Shown here: positions 12,540 through 22,600 of the stretch, in pieces
Numbering within the stretch: position 1 is the stretch's first letter
How the letters are laid out: every line of letters starts with the position of its first letter
From: Haematococcus lacustris
Taxonomy: Eukaryota; Chlorophyta; Chlorophyceae; Chlamydomonadales; Haematococcaceae
Direction: 5' to 3'
Length of the DNA stretch: 64,000 nucleotides
Assembly (NCBI GenBank): GCA_030144725.1
Contig: JASKMD010000031.1
Span: 5,939,827-6,003,826, forward strand
Position numbers and translations under genes: made by a program
Notes under the pieces: model-generated
What the model saw: the letters and a program-made list of their open reading frames with translations, nothing else
Database searches by the model: none
Told to the model about the DNA's origin: nothing

Positions 12540-13490
12540 CCGCCCAAACCACCTGAATAATTCTCTGTTCATAGCTGGCTATCCACAGCCACCACCTTGC
12601 CTGGCACCCTGTCTGTTGGCCTGCCTCTGTTGGGCCTCTCCACCACCTGCGGCAGGCCTGCAACACAGCCTTGGCCCCCCACCCACCCCGGGTGCCAATG
12701 CCTGCGTTGCCAAAGAACACCACTAGCTGCTTGCGGGCCCCCCAGTGTTGCTGGGACACTGCCTCCTCCGCCGAGTGCATGGCACACAAGGCACACAAAG
12801 CATATGACATCCCTGAAAGGATTGAGGTCACATGTGGGGAGGTCATCAGCCTCTGGCCCTGGCCCTCCCCCCCCTACCCTTGGCACTCCCACCTTCTTGA
12901 AGAAGCACTGCAGGACCTTCTCATGCGCTCCATACAGCCTCATCTTCTGCTCTGCCCACTTGGGATGCATGTACTCCCCCCACACTGCATCTCAAGTGGC
13001 CAGGATGACGGCCACATGCCGTTGGATGGCCACCAGGGAGGTGCATGCTGGGGTGGCTGCTGCCAGGTGCTGCAGCTCGAGCTTGACGTTGTCAATCTAC
13101 CGCTGAGGGTTGCGGCAAGCCTGGATCAGACCGATGTCATGCTGCACCTGGCTCCTAGTCAGCTTGCTCCCGATGAACCTTTGCAGGCAGCCATCCTCAT
13201 CCCACACGCCTGAAGTTGCGCTGACTGCCTGGATGGCTCCATATTCCAACCCCATGTCCATTTGGGTGGCTGGGTCAAAGCGGAACGCCCGCTTGTCAGT
13301 CAGGCCGCTGCCTATGTCGACTGGTAGTAGCTTGTTGCTGCTGCTGCTGTCAAAGGGGTCTTCTGCCAGACGGTTGTCAGAGGGGTCTTTTGCTGGGCTG
13401 CTGCCAGAGGGGCCTGCTGCTGGGCTGCTGCTAGAGGGACTAGGGGGGGGCGAGCGAGCTTGCCTCCCTTGAAAACACTATCCCAATGAC
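12540..13490 (-). pseudogene. TnpB/Fanzor-like relic, N-terminal and middle part
   Basis: A decayed frame, read from 13490 downward, contains LLPVDIGSGLTDKRAFRF (a possible RuvC-I region), WDEDGCLQRFIGSKLTRSQV, then EYMHPKWAEQKMRLYG, and in a shifted frame KQLVVFFGNAGIGTRGGWG. It ends near RVPGKVVAVD, just where the VDE-R-T-T motif seen in related elements would follow. At least two in-frame stops and one or two frameshifts make it non-functional. It matches the part of the family missing from the plus-strand half beside it. The family call rests on the neighbouring DRDCNAALN-type motif in sister copies and on memory of related algal proteins. Confidence 0.5.
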
Positions 13491-13526
13491 TGTAGGCAAC
13501 ATGCTGAAACGCTCACTGCAAAAAGC

Positions 13527-13745
13527 TCACTGCACACCCCATGCATAACCTTGGTATCTATCGCGATTCTGGTGTAGCATGGGGGCCTGTTTTATATGCC
13601 GTGTATACTGCTCTTGACACCTCTGCTCCACCTCTGCAGCCTCGTACTCTAGCCTCAGCGTGGCAGTGCGCTGGTGGCGAAAGATGAAATGGAAAGCTAA
13701 CAGCCCCCAACCCTGTGAGAGGAAGCTGGACCGCAGCGAGCCCAC
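13527..13745 (-). pseudogene. Possible further N-terminal piece of a TnpB-like relic
   Basis: A short minus-strand frame with LRLEYEAAEVEQRCQEQYT and IKQAPMLHQNRD, which looks like coding helix rather than noise. A weak echo, ALMLHQDK, sits on the minus strand near 18410. The lower-coordinate part abuts the N-terminal half described above; the higher-coordinate end overlaps the plus-strand half. Assignment to the same element is inferred. Confidence 0.3.
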
Positions 13746-14264
13746 CAGGCCTTAGGGCTGGAAGCCCAAACCAGATCAGGTGCAAAATTGCTTGTTGCTG
13801 TCAGCCTGGAGAAAGCGGTTTGAGGCGCCAGTGCGGGGGCTCATGTGGTGCCCTTGGTTGCACCAGGCCACCCCTGGTGACCTTGACAAGTGGGTGGACA
13901 TGGACTGCAACGCAGCCCTCAACCTCTAGCGGGAAAAGGAGAGCAAGTGGCGCCCACTGAGCTGTGCAGGTGGCAACACCGAGCAAGGCTTCCTGCCAAG
14001 GACAAGGAGTACCCAGCATTGGGCTTCAAGAAGCTGCGAGACCGAGCCCCCAAGGTCCTAGCCCAGCAGCCTGTGGCACAGTAGCATGTGTGCACCACGC
14101 AATGCTTAAGCTGTTGCTTACATCAGAGCATGTGTTCCATGCCAACATTGATCGCCCGACCTTCGCAAGTGGGTTAGGGTAGGGAATCAGGTATTGGTAC
14201 CGGCTGTAGGTCGCAGTCACTCAGTTCGGATTACAGGTAACACAGTCCCTACCCGTTAGTAGGG
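13695..14264 (+). pseudogene. TnpB/Fanzor-like relic, C-terminal part and 3' end
   Basis: The plus-strand reading SPQPCERKLDRSEPTRP, PVRGLMWCPW, KWVDMDCNAALNL is followed after a stop by ESKWRPL and, in another frame, KEYPALGFKKLRDRAPK, ending at the TAG at 14082-14084. The D-x-D-C-N-A-A-L-N block corresponds to the RuvC-III motif of TnpB/OrfB and Fanzor nucleases (normally D-R-D-x-N-A-A). Downstream sequence to about 14264 is shared with the copy at 21471-21690 and ends in a CCCTAC-loop-GTAGGG hairpin at 14247-14264. Stops and frameshifts show it is dead. Confidence 0.55.
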
Positions 14265-14764
14265 GCATAATGTGCTGACTACCCTTATAACCCTGTCTGG
14301 CACCTGCTGGCCCTACCTATCCTATACCACAAACTCTACAACGCCCCATGCACAACATAAGCACACACAGCATACATGCACATGCAAGCACGGTCACTGT
14401 GCCCAAACGAACAGTCTTGTCAGGAAGTGCACATGCATCACATAGCAACAGTGTGAAGGAGGAGTGATGACCTGACAGCACCCATGCACACAATGCTTGG
14501 ATGCATCTTGAAGCCAAGAGGACCGCCTCAGCATCTAGTTATTGAAGGCCGTTGGCTGCAGGGATGAGAGTGACCCGAGACCAAGCCCTGCCTGCCAGTC
14601 ACCGTCACAGCTGGGCAGAGGGCATTCCAAGCCGTTCCAGGCTGTCACTGCCAAGCCCTGCCTGCCAGAGACACTGGCAGCTTGGGATAGGGAATGGCTG
14701 CTCATCAGCTGCCGCATGCCGCCAGGCCATTTCAGGCCCCTACTAAGGCTGAAGGTGGGTTGGC

Positions 14765-17700
14765 TCAGCAGCGTGTGGCTGCCAGCTTGCACAGGTCCTC
14801 GTCTGCCAGTGACCCCAGCAGCTCCCCACTCTTTACATACGCCACAAAGTCATCGTCAGGGCACATCATCTGCGGCAGATCACCAGACAGCAAGGAGCCG
14901 CCCATCAGCAACACCAGCTTATTCAGCGGGAAATTAAGGATAGCAATAGGCAAAACACCCCAGTGGCCGTAACATGTGAGGAGGGGTGAGGATGAGGACA
15001 AGCTGGCTGGCTGAATAGGATCGCTGGACATAGTTTATCAAGAGCCAGGAGATGGTTCTGCTTATGTAGGTCAAAGTGTGCTGCCCTGCTGCTGCCCTTG
15101 CACCACCCCATCTCAGCAACAGCCTCCAGCCCTCACCCTCCGTCCTGCTGCCCAGCTGCCCCTCTGCCTCTTCACCCTGCAGCCCCTCTGCCCTGCTGCC
15201 TGACCTGCAGGGCGTACAGCTTGTTGGGCGTGTTGTTGTCCAGGCCATGCAGGGAGCCAGGCCTGAACACCACCAGGTCCCCCGCCCTCACCGGCAGGTG
15301 CTGGCCATCACAGTACGCGTCGCCCTCACCTGCAGGCCAGAAGCCAAGGGCAGCAACACATGCGACAAGGCCTTGCCAATGGCCTGGCCACACCACAGCT
15401 GGCACTGGCCAGGGCAGCTCACTCACCACCCATGCTGGCCAGGGTTTGCTGCAGCAGGATGTTGACCCCTCTGCCCCTTTGCCCCTCCCCCTCCCCATTT
15501 CCTCTTGCCTCCCAGTCAACCTCCCCACTCCCCTCCTTCCCTCCAAGCCCATATGTCAGCCCCTTTGCCCCCTCCCGTCTCCGTCCCCTCTTGCCTCCTA
15601 CACCCGCTTTCCCACTCCCTTCCTTCCCTCCATCAAGCCCCTAGCCCAGCTCACGGCCCCACAACTGGCCATGTTTCCCGCCAATTCCATTCTACCCCAC
15701 CCTCCACAGCCACCCCACCCCCACCCCTGCCAGTCATCCCGGGGTCGGGCAGTGGGAACCTCCACCCCAGCCACAGAAACGCCACCCCACCTAACCCCTT
15801 GCTACGCCCAGAGGTCCCTTTCCCCCTAAACCCCGCACGCGTTCCCCTTGCACTCCCACTCCTGGGCTACACAGCCCATGGCCCAGCTGCACAGACAGTC
15901 AGCCAAGCCATCTCCCCCAGCCCCCCCACCCTGAGCCCCCCCACCCTGGTGTCCGCCCCGCTCCTGGGCACCAGGGGACAGTGAGGGGGAGGGCTCACCA
16001 GAGAGGATGAAGAAGAGCTCGTGCCCGGTGCGGTGCACATGCAGCGGGGTGTGGTGGCCCGGGCTGAAGACCTCCACGCCAAACGACAGTGACAGGCCCA
16101 GCTCTGTGGGGTCGCACACAAAGGCCAGCCTGCAGGACGCACAGGACACAGCCGGGTCGCATGCAGGGGTGGCCTCGCTTGGAAGGCCATGCGGCATGCA
16201 CAGGCCGGGTGGCAGGCCAGGTGTCACGCAGCACAGGGGTGGCCTGCCAGCAGGAGGGCGTGGGTGGTGCGGCACCAGGGTAACGGTCGACTCACTGGTT
16301 CGTCTGCTTGGGAAATTTGAAGGTTTTGAACTGGGCCATTTCCCGGGCTACCAGTACACTGCTGCTGGCGGCTGCTGGGCCAGGTTGCTGCCCTGACCCT
16401 GGGCTATGGCTGGTTGGTCCGACTTTAGGTGCGACTACCCCAGCAGCAGTAAGGCTGGCTGCAGTGCCTGCCTCCCTCCCCTGCAGTGCCCCCATGTGCT
16501 GCCGCTGCCCCCCACTGGCCTGCCCCTGGCCATCACTGCCCTGCACTGAAGGTGGCTGTGGTCCCCCAGCAGGCTTGACCCTCAGGCCCAGCTGGGGCTG
16601 GAGGGCGCTGGGCACGATGTTGTTCAGCACATGCGCCAGCCATCCAGCAGGGCTGTGGGGAGGCCCCTGCCTGGAACCCTGGGCCATGGGGGCAGCAGAG
16701 TCCCCCACCCGCTGTTGCCTTCCCCTCAGTGCATGCTTGCTCCATGCACCCAGTGCTTGGCCAGGTAGCTGGTGCCCCTCGGCCTTATAGGTCCCTTGGG
16801 ATGGAGGGACAGCAGTGGACACTGGTGAGGGTGTGTGTAGCTGCAAGGGGTGAGATGTGTGAGATGTGGGAGTGTGGGACACAGCAAGCTGGGCAGCTGC
16901 GGTCTGCCAGGGCTCCGCCATTGGGTTCGTTGGCGCAGGCTCATGATGGGGCTGTGTGGCTGGCCCTGGGCTGCTCCTGCGGGAGACAATGTTGCCCATC
17001 ACCACGCGTGTGCTGCTGTGCGCGGCCTGCAGAAGGCGCACCGCAGCCTCGTCCGACAACTGCTCTATCCGGGGCCGGCCAGCAGGGCTGCTGCCTGGCT
17101 CCCCATGGGCAGCGGCCTCCCCCGCATGCTTGGCAGCAGCGCGGCTCAGCACCCGCTGCGCCTCTGCGGCACTGCACGGCTGGGAGGTGGCCTGAGCCCT
17201 GGGAGGGGTCCGGCCTGCAAGGTGGGTGGCTGAGTCCTGGGGGAACAGCAGCGCCGTGGGCAGCTGGAACTTCAGCACTGCCAGAGGTGGGCCAGGCTGG
17301 GGCTGGCAGGTGCCTGGTGCGGGCTCGAGTGCAGGGGAGGGGCTGCTTGACCACATGGGGTCGCTGCCAGGAGGAGGAGATCCAGCACTGTACAGCTGGG
17401 TTGAGTGGGCCCATGCGATCAGGCTGACGCCGGGGTGCACTGGCCAAGCTGTGCCGCTTTCTCGCTCAATGCAGGTGCCACTACCACTCAGCACGTAGAT
17501 CTGCAGAAAGAGAAAGCACCCCATACCTCCTCAAACCCTGACATCTTCCACGTCACTGGTGTCTGCACAAGCTGCATCCCAGACTCACCACTTCCACTAC
17601 ATCTGTGTCGACAATGTAGTGCCCGGCACCCCCTTTTGCCCTTTCGCAGGTGTGCACAAACTGCAGGCTCGCTGAAAACGGCAAGCCCTGGCTCCCACCT

Positions 17701-18052
17701 GTGCAAGCATCAAAAGGCAGTGTTCGTTGTTGGCGGTTTATTTGACACTCCTTCGCAGAAATGGCGCCTTACCCTGAAGTAGAGGAACTACGCCATGCTT
17801 CCCTGACGTGTCTCGTAGCAGCGGCACACCGCCGCGCAGGGTTACTACCACGCAGCCGGCACCGCCAGATGCTCTGGAGGGCAAGAGGGCATTTAGCGTT
17901 TGTTGCCGTAGTAGAGGAGTAGTTGGAACGCTTTTTGTTTTCACTACCTGTGCTTGCCAGGTCCTCGGCGTAGTGAGTGCAAGCCAGTGCGGCTCTTTGG
18001 TCCGAGATTTGTGCGAGATACGGTCCCGGCAGCTCCCAACCTCCGCATTCAC
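14765..18052 (-). CDS. Two-cupin protein with long low-complexity linker
   Basis: Six exons keep phase: 17773-18052, 17589-17671, 16296-17500, 15999-16129, 15205-15329 and 14765-14869 (about 642 residues). The first cupin is spread over exons 1-3 (SLQFVHTCERAKGG, HYIVDTDVVEVIYVLSGSG). The second is in exons 4-6: FSPGHHTPLHVHRTGHELFF gives the metal-site pattern H-x-H followed by E, and VRAGDLVVFRPGSLHGLDN gives the second-motif H. The tail is MMCPDDDFVAYVKSGELLG. Exon 3 adds about 330 residues rich in Ser, Pro, Gln and Ala between the cupins. The first cupin has only one clear His, so it may not bind metal. Substrate unknown; cupins serve as enzymes, isomerases or storage folds. The start codon is uncertain because the leader is weakly defined. 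Confidence 0.8.
14931..15012 (+). repeat. Duplicated intronic segment (also at 18876-18935)
   Basis: About 55-60 bases around CACCCCAGTGGCCGTAACAT occur both in the last cupin intron here and downstream of the giant gene at 18876-18935, with few differences. Confidence 0.7.
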
Positions 18053-18689
18053 TGTTCGGCCTGTGGGGACACCGGCTCAACTTGCAATGCGCCCGCAATT
18101 GCTTCCTAGACGAGATGCGTCCACTTCTATCAATTTGAAACCGATGTCGGGGGTCATGGGCCAGCCAGGCCAGGAGTGGGTGGAAATTGCCGACAAGGCC
18201 CTGTTGCGCAAGTGGCGGCGCAAGTTGCAGCGGTAGCTAGCTACAACTCAAGACCAATCCAAGCAAAACAAAACATTAAGCCCCTCATGTGTGTGGCACA
18301 GGCACTGGCACAGGCACACACGCCAGAAGGCTGAGCTGAAGTGGGCATTAGGCACACTGCCAGTAGCCTTTACAATGATGAGCTCGCAGCCTGTCTTTAA
18401 TTGCAACTGATGCTTTATCTTGGTGTAGCATGAGGGCTGTAGGGTTCAGGAACATATGCGTAATCATATGCGTAAACATATGCGTATGAGCATTTGCGTC
18501 ATACAATGCAGGCATTATGCAAGCTGCAAGCACATGCAGGACATGTGCGACAACTTGATTACAGTTGTTCAAAATGAAAATTTCATTATGAAATACATCA
18601 CATGTATCCCAGCCAGTCCCAGATTGAAGTCACATACCATGTTTTGTATTCCAAGCTCAGTCGACAGAGCCCTTTCAACATGGAACTCC

Positions 18690-18815
18690 TTGTTGACTGT
18701 GGGTAATATCGCTCCGCTACAATCAAATTGAAGCATCCTCGGTCGCACCCTTGATGACTGCCAACCCCACATCAGTGGCGCTTTCCCAACAGACCACTGG
18801 GCACCTCACTAGCAA
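18690..18815 (+). repeat. Dispersed repeat family A, copy 2
   Basis: Shares GCATCCTCGGTCGCACCCTT and flanking sequence, including CCACTGGGCACCTCA, with the copies at 4211 and 56050. The left end is more diverged. Confidence 0.6.
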
Positions 18816-19229
18816 ACCAGCCCTAGAGTTCGCCGTGGCTTTAGGCGCCTACTGCCAGGCCACTTCATGCCCCTACTAAAACACCCCAGTGGCCGTAACA
18901 TGTGAGAAGGGGTGAGGACGAGGACAAGCTGGTATTCCAAGCTCAGACTCCAGTTAACCCACAACAACAGACAATAACTACATTTGCATACCCTACACGG
19001 TTCGCACACATAAAGCACCCCAGGCATATAAACCAGCATCAACACATCAAGGAAGTAGCAACTCATCAACATGCTGCTGTATTCGAAAATGGTGCAATGT
19101 ATGGAAACTCTTCACCAAGGCTGACATGCAACACCTGCACACAGGATGTGGCCAAAACTCCACCCACATGCCACATTGACACATGCGAAAACGGTGCTCA
19201 ATATCCTCAACGGGCTCGCTGTAATAGCA

Positions 19230-19435
19230 AACAGTGTCATGGTGGTGCATGCTGGCTCGGACACTGCTGTGCCTATAAAAACAACAACCCATAGCAGCCA
19301 GCAATTGAGGCTGCCAGCTGCAGCTCAGCCTGCATGCTCGTGTCCCTCACTCCATCCCCTCAATGTCCATCGTTGCTTCACAATGCAGCGTGCGTGCCTG
19401 CTTGTACAGCATGCTGCCGGCACCAGGGCCAGCAC
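19230..19435 (+). repeat. Segmental duplicate of 21325-21420
   Basis: The blocks CTCGGACACTGCTGTGCCTAT and TGTCCATCGTTGCTTCACA, together with CTGCCGGCACCAG, occur in the same order here and at 21325-21420, where the middle portion is missing. Confidence 0.65.
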
Positions 19436-19695
19436 CTGGGGCCACTGGGTCCCACAAGAAGAGCGCCTCCATCTCATAGTCACACCTGCAGGGCCGTCAT
19501 AGCCAACCACATGCACCTGGCAGTGCACCCAACTGGCAACCTGCCTGCCCAACGCCCATGATGCACAGCAAGCATTGGGTACGTGGTGTTGATGGCAGCA
19601 AATGGTGGTGATGGCGCTGGTGAGGGTGATGGGGACAGGATGCTCATTACACTGACGGTGAGTGCAATCAGCAGGCTGCAGCAGCAGCACATGCC

Positions 19696-22600
19696 TTACC
19701 AGGTGCAGTGAAGGATGAGCAGGCCACCGCCGGCTTCCTCAGGCACGGTCAGGGCACGCATTGGTCCGGGCTCCCAGACTGCCTCCCCGCTGTTGTTATC
19801 CAGCACCACGAGCTGGGGGGAGAGCAGCAAGCGGAACAGCAGACACGGTATCAGGCATGCAGTTTACTCTCATACCATGCACATAGCCAATACTGCACAT
19901 GGAGTGTGCATGCAAAGCTTAGTGAGACGCCCCCTCCACAAGCAGAGCCCCAGAAGCAGAGCCCCCTCCCTACATGCTGGCAGCCTGCCCCTGTCACACC
20001 TTGAATTGGTAGTAGCCTGGCTGCAGGGCCACGCTGGCTTGCCACATGTCCTGGTCATTGCAGGTTAAGGCCGGGGAGGCGGCCAGGTCCCACGCACCAA
20101 ACTCAGGGCGCCCACCCACAAACTGCACGCCAGGTCAGCAGCACGGCCTTTTTTGCGTGTCACCAAACGGTAGGGTGACCTGGAGGACTGATGAGTGCAG
20201 TGATGCCAGTGAAGAGGGTGAAGGTACAAGGAGCGGGTAGCCATGGCTGCTCCCCCGCTGGGATCACTTACCCTGACCACCTGATGAGGAGGCAGGCTGC
20301 AGGACATGGATAACTGAGCCACCACCTGGCCTGCTCGCACTCCTGCCTGCAGGCACACAAGCACATGGCGCACACGCAGATTAACATGTTGTTATCAAGT
20401 CCTCAATGAAGGTAGGCCAAGGAGCTGAACAAATACAGCAATGGTTCTAGCAGCAACTTTGAGCAAGCTGACTGCACTATTTGCATGTGTCATCCCACCC
20501 TGTAGCGTCCATGGTAGTCAGTCTGTGACCAGACAGCCAGTCCAGGCAAGGTCACCTAAGATCCACACCACTGAACCAAACACAGCTCTCTACAAGTGTG
20601 GCCTTAAACAAACCAGGACCGCATAGACACACATACTAGTGCTGCCCTGGTCAAACTGGAGGCTGGCATCTGCACTTACTGGGCTAGGACTGCTACGGCC
20701 TGGAGACTGGCGAGGTGGGGATAGCTTGCTGGGCGAGGGTGAGGCCTCCTTCGAGCCCCTGCCCCTGTTTCCAGCACTGCAAATGTCAACCATAACTCCT
20801 TCATTGCACGCCTGGCTCATTGCGATGCTGCTGGGCTTTGCAGGACTGCCTACCCAACCGTTGCTGTTGTCGCCGCTGCTGTATAATGCTGCTTCAGAAG
20901 TCTCCGCGCCTGGGCTACTGCGGCACACAGGGCTGACCTGGCCTATGCCGCTGCTGCCTGCTAAGGAGCGAGGATCAGCACTCTCCACAGGCAGCTGATT
21001 GTGGCCATGCCCGACCGATACAACCTCGCTGGCCACAGTGTGTGACACGGAGGGGCTGCGCCTGCTGCGCTCCATGTTTGCGCCCTCCACAAACTCCGCG
21101 ACCGCCTCCAGAGCTTGCTCATAGCCTGGAGAGGGAGAGCGCTGGCCTGCCAGCGATGGCTGGGCTGGTGTGGGCCAGTGCATAGGCAGCAGGCTAGGAG
21201 GCAGCTGGAGCACTGCTGGACCAGGGCTGGGAGGCTGGTTGCAGCGGACCAGGTCATGAACCTGCGAATGCATAAGGGGCAGCAGCGGTTACCAACAGCA
21301 CGGGCCAGGCAGCAGACACTGCTCTGGCTCGGACACTGCTGTGCCTATTAACAACATGTCCATCGTTGCTTCACATGCAGTGTGCGTGCCTGCTTGTACA
21401 GCAAGCTGCCGGCACCAGAGGACAGCAGCGGTTACCAACAGCAGGGGCCAACATGACAGCACATTAATTTCCCTACTATGGGTAGGGGCTGTGTTATCTG
21501 TAATCCGACCTGTGTGTCTGCGACCTACAGCCGGTACCAATATCTAATTTACCTACCTCTACCCCCTTGCAAGAGTCGGGCGATCGATGTTGGCATGAAA
21601 CACATGCTCTGATGTAAGCGACAGCTTAAACTTTGCCTGGTGCACACATACTACTGTGCCACAGGCTGCTGGGCCTGGGCCTCGGGTGGGACATGACAGT
21701 ATGAGGCTCAGGTAGGCCCGCTGATGGCAGTATCAGGCCGCATGCGAGTAGGATAATAACGGTGTTGGGTTTAGAGTGGAGAAGAGGTACGGCAAGGTGT
21801 GGGGAGCGTAAACCTGTTTCGTTTGCCCTGTGTGTCGCTTGCATCTACAACCCCGTCCGCGCTGCTGTGCCCACCCTGCTTTGCCTGATGAGCTTGTGTG
21901 GTGCGGTGGGGCTGCCAGCACTTAGCCCACACTGGACGCACCTGCTCCTCATGCCGCCTCGGGTCAGTCACCAGGGCAGCGGGCAGTGCCACGGGCCTCT
22001 CCCTCAGCACTTGGACCAGGTCGCAGACCACTTGCTGTACCTCCTGTGCCTCACTGCTACTGTGCACAAGGCTGTGCTGTTGCGCCTGCTGCTGCGCCTG
22101 CTGCTGCGCCTGCTGCTGCGCCTGCTGCTGCGCCTGCTGCTGCGCCTGCTGCTGCGCCTGCTGCTGCGCCTGCTGCTGCGCCTGCTGCTGCGCCTGCTGC
22201 TGCGCCTGCTGCTGCGCCTGCTGCTGTGCCTGCTGCCACATCAGGTCACCAACTTGCGCTATGTCTTGTACATGGATCTCTACGCACTGCTGACCCGACC
22301 CAACATGGGCACCCAGGTCGACCCACTGGCCAGCCAGCTGCTTCTGCTCCACCTGCACCTGCGCTTCCCCCGCCTTGGCTGTAGTGTCTGTAGCCAGCGA
22401 CACCAATGCTGGTTCACCAGCACCCAGCACAGCCAGCTGGGAGCTTGCCCTTGGAGCCTGCTCCTGGTCAGCGAGCAGATGTGCACACACCTCCTCACAC
22501 CCCATGAGCTGGCTCTGGTTGTCGAGCTGCTCTGCCTGCTGTCCCCAATGGTGCAGCCCACCCAGCTGCTTGGCATCTGGATCCTCTGCCTCCCTCACCA

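Larger units (their letters stand above)
18053..19695. other. Repeat-rich intergenic region, no convincing gene
   Basis: Between the cupin gene start and the giant gene stop. It holds ATATGCGTAA-type repeats near 18450-18490, dispersed repeat family A (18690-18815), the duplicated segment at 18876-18935, and a segment at 19230-19430 partly repeated at 21325-21420. A minus-strand frame at 19047-19304 with CYYSEPVEDIEHRFRMC faintly resembles a retrotransposon zinc-binding tail, but too little is present to call. Confidence 0.5.

Noticed and set aside
19047..19304. LINE-type reverse-transcriptase zinc-binding tail on the minus strand
   Set aside because: The spacing in CYYSEPVEDIEHRFRMC is suggestive, but there is no reverse transcriptase or endonuclease sequence nearby and the fragment is too short.
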